Shown: piece by piece, positions 56,636-64,000 of the stretch | Numbering within the stretch: position 1 is the stretch's first letter | Layout of the letters: every line of letters begins with the position of its first letter | Origin: Diphasiastrum complanatum | Lineage: Eukaryota > Streptophyta > Lycopodiopsida > Lycopodiales > Lycopodiaceae | Direction of reading: 5' to 3' | Length of the DNA stretch: 64,000 nucleotides | Assembly: GCA_029204225.1 (NCBI GenBank) | Contig: CM055100.1 | Location: 33,073,645 to 33,137,644 of the forward strand | Position numbers and translations under genes: made by a program | Notes under the pieces: generated by a model | What the model saw: the letters and a program-made list of their open reading frames with translations, nothing else | Told to the model about the DNA's origin: nothing | Database searches by the model: none

Positions 56636-59600
56636 ATGGAATTGTTAGTGGGAGCGATGCTGGGAATACTTGGCCTGCTTCTGTGGATAAGCTTTCTTCA
56701 GAAGACTGCCCAAAAGGGAAACTTGCCACCTGGTAGCATGGGTTGGCCTTTGCTAGGCAAGACAGTGGAATTCTCTCTTGCATTGTCCAGCAAAACTCCA
56801 GATTCATTCATCGAAAAGCACAGAAAAGTGTAAGTATAGTCCCATTTTTGCAATTAGATTCTTCCTTGATAAAGCAGTAAATGCTGCAGCATCAGCATAA
56901 TATTGCACCTAGATTAGTGTATTTTCTCCTTGATGAGCAACAACTTGCAGTTCAATATTGCTATTAAATGATTCTAGCAGATGCTAAATTCAGCACAATA
57001 TTGCACTTCAGATAATTTGTTGATGAATAGCAGCAAATGCTGCATGCAGCCCATTATTGTACTTCGATAGGTCTATTTCTTCCTTGATTCACAGTAGCGA
57101 ATGCTTCATGCAGCACAATATTGCATTTAGATAGGTCTATTTCTTCCTTGATTCACAGTAGCAAATGCTGCATGCAGCACAATATTGCACTTAGATAGGT
57201 CTGTTTCTTCCTTGATGGACAGCAGCAAATGCTGCATTGCAGCAGTATGGTTGCGGACACACCTATCAGATGGCCAAAAAGGAAGTAGTTGATGAATGAG
57301 CTCGTCGGTGTTGATGCCAGGTATGGAGATCTGTTCAAAACTCATCTCTTCGGCCATCCCACCATCATTTCCTTGGATCCACAAGTCAACAAATTTGTGT
57401 TGCAGAACGAAGGCAGATACTTCACTGCCAGCTACCCCAAGTCGTTTGTTGATTTGTTTGGAAAGAACAGCATGCTAGCAGCTACTGGCGAAATGCACAA
57501 GTCACAGCGCAATGCCACCCTTAACTTTCTATATTCCAAGAATTCCCGACAGAAGCACATATCAGATGTAGAGAGCTACCTGCACATGGCGATGAGCAGC
57601 TGGAGAGACAGAGTAGTCCTTGTTGAGCCTGAAGCAAAGAAAGTAAGCCACCTTATGTCCGTGATCTCATTATTTCACTTTTATTACTGAGGGCTGGGCT
57701 TCTTAGAAGTGTACATTTGGCTTGATCGAGCTTGGAACGTCTAAGTGAGAATTCTGTGTGTATAGTTTGCGTTCTGTGTGATAATGAACACGCTACTGAG
57801 CCTGTCATGGGGGGAGGAATTGAAGCAAATGATGAGTGATTTTCATTTGCTCTTGGAAGGGTCGTTATCTGTGAGACTAACGCTTGTTCCATGCTCAGCA
57901 TATCGAAAAGCTATCAAGGTGTGCTTCTATCTTCAGTTGGAAGCTTATCTGCACTAAAACAACCCCAGTGTAGTACTGTCCTTATCCAGCGTATGGTAGC
58001 CATAGTGGTTCTCATCAGATCTTGTATTTGATATGATTGATCTGTTTATCTGCACAGGAATAAAATCGATTCTATGAAGTCTACAACTCCGAAGTGTAGA
58101 GGAATAAGCTGATGTTACTGCTAACCTTTCTTTGTCTAATCTGATCCTGACATGTATATGCTTGCTAAGTTGTTTTGAGCAGGCAAGGAAAAATCTAGTT
58201 GAAAAATTACATAGCATAGCTGAGAAAAGGAGGAAAGAGAAGGAAAGCAGTCATGATGACATGCTCCAGTTTCTGCTGCTAAGATCAAACGCCGAAGGAA
58301 AAGATCAGCCATTTTCTGACGAAGAGTTAGTGGACCAGATGATTTTCCTGCTTTCTGCTGGTCATGACACAGTGGCCAGTGCCATAACAAGCACTGTCAA
58401 CCTGTTAATGCAGTTCCCAGAATCTCTCACACAACTGAGGGTGAGGAATTCAGTGTTAGTTGACGTCGCACATATTCCAAGGTTATAAAGATTAAGATTT
58501 TCAGGAATTCAATGCTTGGCTGACTTCACATTGCACATATTCTAGCATTATCAAGATTAAGGTTCTCAAAGGCGTAGTATGCACTTGCCACCTGAAAGAA
58601 TAATATCTCATCCGCTCTTTAAGAAAATGGTAGCTGGAATGCACTGCAGAAAGCTTTTGTCTTTTTTATCTTTACTCTTGTAATTCTGAATTAGCATAAG
58701 ATTTATAATCTTTGAAATATATGCAATCAAACACAAAGAGACAACGAAATTCAAATGTATTTTCATCTGAAGTAGCAAAGGTAGTATTGTCCCTTAGTGC
58801 ATGAGTTAGTGTGATTGTAACATTTGGTGCTCTCTTGATTGGAAGTGCATAGCAGCTTCACCACCTATAGTGATCATTACTAGCATTAGTACCAAGTCAT
58901 GAACTTGATCTATTTCATGGATCAGGATGAACACTTCTCCATATTGAAATGTAAACAGCCTGGGCAGCCTCTGAGCTGGGATGATTACAAATCCATGCAG
59001 TTTACCCAGCAAGTAAGCTATTCACCTGAGCTCTTGTTGCTAGATAATATTGTGCTTGCAAACATTCAAATCTAATGCTGAAGCTTAAGTTGCATTTGGC
59101 TTCCTCAAACTTGTCGAGGTGATGAATGTAGGTGGTGAACGAGGTCTTACGAATGACTAATGTTGGGTTTGGAGTTTTTCGAACAGCTATAGAAGACATT
59201 CAAATTAAAGGTATGAGCTAGTATTCCACATATATTTAAAGCGTTGCAAGAAAATTGCTTCCTCATACTATTCTAATTATAGTGCTGTAAATTAAAAGAT
59301 CGGTACTAGGGGACACTCATGCATCCTTGAACATGTATCTTTGCATCATGATAGCCAGGATCTATTAGTAGGATCCCACCCAAAGGCCTGCTTTTTTGCT
59401 AATGGGACCCAATTTGCTCCCGTTATTTGCTTATGGGACCCAATGACATATAGTGAGATCTCATCTAGACCCTTATACCATGCATCTACTTCCAAGGACC
59501 TTCCTACCATCTCCCAATTGAGAAAACCTCCCAAAAGACTTGCCAATTCCAAGGGAAACCTACACACTGTTAAATATCTCTTCATGTTTATTCCATTAGA

Positions 59601-60304
59601 ATTTCAATGTTTTGTTTAGGGAGCCCAAAAAGCCCTTTTCATTCCACATGGCAAGTGTGTAGCTAAACCTTGGTTTTGAAATCAAACTCGATGGGTGGGT
59701 GCATAGCTAACTAATTCTACTGAGTTTTGTAGGCTACGCGATCCCAAAGGGATGGAAGTTTCTCACCTACCTTCGAAGTGCTCATTTGCAAGACGAAAAT
59801 TATCCAGAGCCAACCAGATTCAATCCGTGGCGTTGGCAGGTGATGTAACATGGAACTTGCTTTTTCATGCATATGGTATCTAAAATTGATCAATCCACAT
59901 ATTTAGTTGCTAGATTTTCCATCCCATCATTTTTTGTGTAATATGGTGGTATAGGACCAAAATAAAGTGAATGTTGCATTCATGCCATTCGGAGATGGAA
60001 AAAGGAAATGTGTGGGATCTGAATTTGCAAGGTTGGAACTTTCCATCTTCATTCACTTCCTCGTTACCCGTTTCAGGTATAAATCATTCCATCATCATCA
60101 TCATTATTATTGTTACAACTCAATAACAAGTTATTGTATAACTTGCTTGATATCATACAAGTATATTTAGATTGAAGAATCTTTGGTGTAAATAAAGTGG
60201 CTGTATTATGCAGAAGCTGGGAGCTAGTGGAGCATGACTACATCCGTTACTTTCCTATACCTCACACAGGAAAAGGATTCCCCATTAAACTTGAGAATTT
60301 TTAA
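56636..60304 (+). CDS. Cytochrome P450, CYP85 clan, CYP90-like; nine exons, 470 residues, apparently intact
   Basis: Heme-thiolate monooxygenase expected on the ER membrane. Exons: 56636-56829, 57321-57642, 57766-57918, 58183-58440, 58926-59012, 59132-59210, 59733-59839, 59955-60076, 60214-60304. All introns are GT-AG, phases agree, and the joined length is 1413 bp with no internal stop. Domains: membrane anchor (residues 3-22), hinge PPGSMGWPLLG (31-41), I-helix AGHDT (282-286), ExxR as EVLR (342-345), FNPWRW (394-399), heme loop FGDGKRKCVG with the Cys ligand at 419. The blocks DYKSMQFTQQVVNEVLR, IKGYAIPKGWK and FNPWRWQ resemble CYP90 brassinosteroid enzymes, which are of similar length (~470-500). 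The substrate is unknown. A CYP716/CYP725 (terpenoid) role is the main alternative, but those blocks argue against it. The ATG is the first in frame with the anchor. Confidence 0.9.
56867..57240 (+). repeat. Minisatellite in P450 intron 1, 64-bp unit
   Basis: GATAGGTCTATTTCTTCCTTGATTCACAGTAGC-type units recur with GTCTATTTCT at 57071, 57135 and GTCTGTTTCT at 57199, a period of 64 bp. Each unit also has GCAAATGCTGCATGCAGCACAATATTGCA-like sequence. Older, degenerate units extend left to about 56870. It stays inside the intron. Confidence 0.85.
59211..59732 (+). other. P450 intron 6, the longest intron (522 bp)
   Basis: GTATGAGC...TTGTAG intron. It contains a 92-codon open frame on the plus strand (59341-59619) without a motif, interpreted as chance. 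CCCAA and GGGACCCAAT are repeated in it. Confidence 0.6.
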
Positions 60305-61480
60305 TTTCAAAGTTCCATATCTTTTATCAATAGATGAGATCCTTGCATTGGTAAAAGAGCATCTCATAGTTGTTTCTACTAATGGCTAAACTAGGTTCTC
60401 AATTCACTTTTGCAAGTTTACCATCTATTGTCTATTGTTGTTGGAAAACAAATGCCCATAGGTCTATAAAAGCTTTGGAAAGGCTCATGATAAATATGTG
60501 AGCTATGGAGAGACAAGAAATTAAAAAGGTAAGAATGGGAGCAACTAGGAGGCATTTTTTCATTGTGTGAGATGAAGAAGGAGGGTCTAAGAGATACAAT
60601 CAAAGGCTCATGGATCATGCAACATGACCACTAGAACAATGAAGTGATGCAAGAATTAGAGAAAGGGTTATCTAGAGAGAATATGATGAAAGATGATGGA
60701 GGTAGATATAGTTTGAGCTAATCTAACCTCTATTTTGTTGTGTGTTTGATGTGGCTATAATATCGTGAAGTTTTTGAAACTTTTCTAGATGTAAAGTAAA
60801 TAAAGTAGGATTCTAAGAGAGATAGGTTTTGGGATAATCTAATGATTTTTTGCTGTATGAGATATAATAGATTTGACGTTATTTTATGGTAGGCAACACC
60901 TAAGTGCTTTCTTCATATGCCAATGTATGCTTGCAAAGTTGTTCCATTTCAATAATAGTTAGTGACACAAGCACACATCATCTTTTGAAATAAATTCTTG
61001 AATCCAATGGCATTAAGAAGTGGCTCCAATGATTGTTATCATGGCGTAGTAATAAATATTAGGCTAATTGTGAACTCTATGTTGATGGAACATGCCAATA
61101 GCATTGTAAGCCTCATTGTGGTATTATGATAACACAAGGATAGTTGTAAGAGGTAGTACATTGTCAATAAAATTTGTACAAGAAGAATGCAACTTATAAC
61201 TAATGTTGATGAGGATAAGTAATTGCACATAAGCAATTCTTTGCACATTATGATAGATGAGCATCAAAGACATGTTGGAATTAGATATGCTCAAGATCTA
61301 ACTTGGCATGTTGAAGACAAACTCCTAACTATCTCATTGGACTAAAGAAGAGAACCAAACAAAAACCATAACAAAATAGACCACTGTATTCATGGATGCC
61401 AAAAGAAAAAGTATACTAAACACTAATCCATCCAAGCCAACATCACAACTAGTGGGAGTCACCATTGTAAATTCATTTCA
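60305..61480. other. P450 3' flank and anonymous DNA
   Basis: No canonical AATAAA close to the stop is visible; the 3' UTR end cannot be placed. Nothing else is recognised before the copia relic. Confidence 0.4.
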
Positions 61481-61489
61481 CCTTCAACA

Positions 61490-62200
61490 GAAGTCATGTG
61501 ATTGGTATGCAAATGATGTCGGAGCTTCATAGCACATGAGTAGCCATCTTGAATGGTTCAAGGCCTTCAAAGAAGTATCTCAAAGAGATTGACACTCTTG
61601 ATGACAAACAACTATAGATTGACGGTTTTGGAGACATCGAGATCATTTGCCTTCTAAATGGAAACAAGATAGCAACATTCATCATGAAGAAAGTGCTTTA
61701 TGTCTTTGAGGTTATGAAGAAGCTTTTCTCCATAAGCCAAGGTATAGACAAGGAACTGCTTACCACATATAAAAGGGATGGATGCAAAATCAAGAACAAG
61801 AATGGGTGCACACTGATGGTAGGCATTAGAGAGAAGAAGTTATCTTGGCTTACTGTGGAAGTGATAAAGTCTAAAGTCGAGATAATGTAGTAGCGCTACA
61901 TAACAAACTTGAGAAGAGCATCAAAGCATCAACAACATCTAATAGCAACAAGATCCCAATAGTTGGTAGTGATTTTCATAATGATGCACAAAAATCCTCT
62001 AGGGCTTATGCAACAACAAACTCACAAGATATAGTAGCAAGTGAGTTTGAGGCTAAGCCAAAGCTCTCACTAAAATAGGCACATCATATTTTGGAACTAC
62101 AAGGAGAAGTGGTGCACATATTTACAAAGGTCCTCAATAGAGAGAACTTTGAATATTTTTATACACAACTGGGTAATGTAAATGTCAAGAATCAATGAAG
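61490..62200 (+). pseudogene. Copia relic: protease region joined to RNase H tail
   Basis: The plus strand reads CDWYANDVGAS, a stop, then HMSSHLEWFKAFKEVS (copia protease; the usual DSGAS is DVGAS). It continues through DGFGDIEI-like and FIMKKVLYVFEVMKKLFSISQGIDKELLTTYKRDGCKIKNKNG (frame 61684-61890). After about 62040 it reads the RNase H tail HIFTKVLNRENFEYFYTQLGNVNVKNQ. Integrase and RT between them are gone. A possible LTR start lies after 62210 but cannot be fixed. Confidence 0.75.
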
Positions 62201-62209
62201 GAAAATTTT

Positions 62210-62640
62210 GAGACTGATTTTTTATTGGAGGTTCTGAAGATATATGAAATCATCTTATACATTATCACAAGTGTTATACACGTTACGAGCCCTAACAACT
62301 GCATTACAGATCTCTATGAATCCTGTTATAGGTGACTACAACTTTAAAAGTCAATAATGGCACCTGTTAGAATACTCTTCACATCATATATTAAAAATAT
62401 ATATGCTATTGTAAGATTAGATCTCTTATGATATGTAATTATCTAGCTTTTAAATCATGTTGAGTAAAGATCTAAATAATCTTCTTTGGCATTGCTCATC
62501 CGATTATAAGTTTCTCTTTTAATGTCTAATATCTAACAGCTATATTAGCCATACCTAGATACCTAGATGAGATTCATCATAGAGCTTCTCTACAATCTCT
62601 AATCCATTGATCCTAATCAATCAAAATTTACTTTTTCATC
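62210..62640. other. Possible 3' LTR piece of the copia relic; no gene
   Basis: AT-rich, with TATATATGC at about 62399. TGTTAGAATACTC at 62369 is a candidate LTR start but has no polypurine tract in front. Nothing else recognised. Confidence 0.35.
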
Positions 62641-63226
<586 letters not shown>

Positions 63227-64000
63227 TAAACAATGCAACAATTTCAAAATCCAACAACCATCAAATCCGATAAAGATCAAAATCCAAATAACATGAGAGA
63301 GAAATAGGAGAAGTGTTGGAAGTAATTAGGACCCTATTTTGATACTGATTTACTTCTAAAACACAATCAGAACATAAAGATCTTAATCAGAGTCCATAGA
63401 GAACATCTCTATAAAAACCAGTTTAAGTCTCTACCAGATGACCAAATTCGTAAGCGATTAGAATCGTTCAATAGCAATAGTTTCATCCAGTGATCTAGTG
63501 ATGTAGATGACTCATCAAAAAAGCACCATTAGCTTCTAGATACTGATGCAAGAGATGAAATACAATAAGGCTATGATTTTGCAAGATAAGTCTAATACCA
63601 ATTCATCTATTAAACTTTCAAACCAATAACATGATCAACAACAGCTCATCTATCAGGTTCAAGAAATTTAGAGCAATCATAGAGAAGAATCATTAAACAT
63701 TCAAGACAAGATAGCAAAAGGCAGCAAAATGCCAGGCAATGGTTGTGACAAAATTTGCAAAAGCTGAATCTCTTTTTCCTGACTTGCTATGAAAAGTACA
63801 TACGCTCTCTTTACAATAAGCATAGAAGCTCTTTTTCTCCCTCACGCAACCGGGTGAAAAACAGAAATTGACTTCAAGAACTGTCATAGGTGGTTATCAT
63901 ATGTGCGTCTATTCAAATCTCATAAACTTGTTAAGGCGTTCATGCTATAACAAACGATAAGAGTTACTTGTGATAAGAGCCAACACCAATAAAAGATAAT
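63227..64000. other. No recognised gene
   Basis: An LTR-like TATA word TCTATAAAAACC occurs at 63410-63421, and TGTTGGAAGTAATTAGG at 63314 could be an LTR start. There is not enough to annotate an element. Confidence 0.4.

Noticed and set aside
59341-59619. Separate 92-codon gene inside P450 intron 6
   Set aside because: It lies wholly inside a GT-AG intron that keeps the P450 frame, has no motif, and an opposing open frame of similar length overlaps it.
56636-60304. Taxane-type hydroxylase (CYP725) identity for the P450
   Set aside because: The anchor and hinge look generic, but the IKGYAIPKGWK and FNPWRWQ blocks and the nine-exon structure point to the CYP90-like part of the CYP85 clan; kept only as an alternative.

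Overview
The window looks like a repeat-dominated nuclear segment of a seed plant. The evidence is one nine-exon plant cytochrome P450 gene with GT-AG introns, surrounded by nested and decayed Ty1/copia and Ty3/gypsy LTR retrotransposons. Very long (CT)n/(GA)n arrays and many old, deleted elements would fit a large gymnosperm-type genome, but the species cannot be fixed from sequence alone. There is no bacterial, organellar or CRISPR signal.

Layout. 1-1821: the 3' part of an internally deleted copia element (family A) with its LTR. 3.06-3.55 kb (-): a gag relic. 3.85-5.02 kb: a copia remnant with LTR end, tRNA-Met-type primer site, RNase H and polypurine tract (family F). 7.2-10.7 kb: a coiled-coil ORF, a ~1.1 kb LTR (family G), a gag start and an unidentified ORF. 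10.7-15.5 kb: copia fragments, a C28(CT)n tract, an inverted LTR-like pair, a copia-integrase/gag chimeric ORF and a minus-strand copia LTR. 15.5-21.5 kb: a full-order but dead gypsy element (gag, two protease-like domains in tandem, RT, RNase H, integrase). 21.6-23.45 kb: an element of family D, which carries ORFs that are not pol. 24-28.9 kb: microsatellites, non-coding DNA, an LRR receptor-like kinase relic and a copia LTR end. 30.3-31.6 kb (-): gypsy gag. 31.9-34.14 kb (-): a second family D copy. 34.14-38.0 kb (-): a family A copia with gag, protease, integrase, partial RT and RNase H. 38.3-39.6 and 43.95-46 kb (+): copia element B, split inside RT by a 4.3 kb non-autonomous element (39607-43950, minus) that uses family A ends. 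46.2-51.3 kb: LTR-like repeats and a minus-strand family G element with a copia gag and no recognisable pol. 53.1-53.56 kb: an array of GC-rich dyad motifs. 55.86-56.27 kb: an LTR-like repeat just upstream of the P450. 56636-60304: the P450. 61.5-62.2 kb: copia relic. 62.64-63.23 kb: a ~585 bp (CT)n array.

The only gene judged intact is the P450. Joining nine exons gives one 470-residue frame with a membrane anchor, proline hinge, I-helix AGxDT, ExxR, FNPWRW and the heme loop. It most resembles the CYP90 brassinosteroid-type group of the CYP85 clan. Everything else recognisable is a retroelement, a decayed host-gene piece or a simple repeat. The observations most worth following are the non-autonomous family A passenger with its 415-residue zinc-knuckle ORF, the duplicated protease region in the gypsy element, the non-pol ORFs of family D, the G-box-like palindromes repeated in the LTRs, and the dyad array. 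All assignments were made by eye from the sequence; no database search was run.
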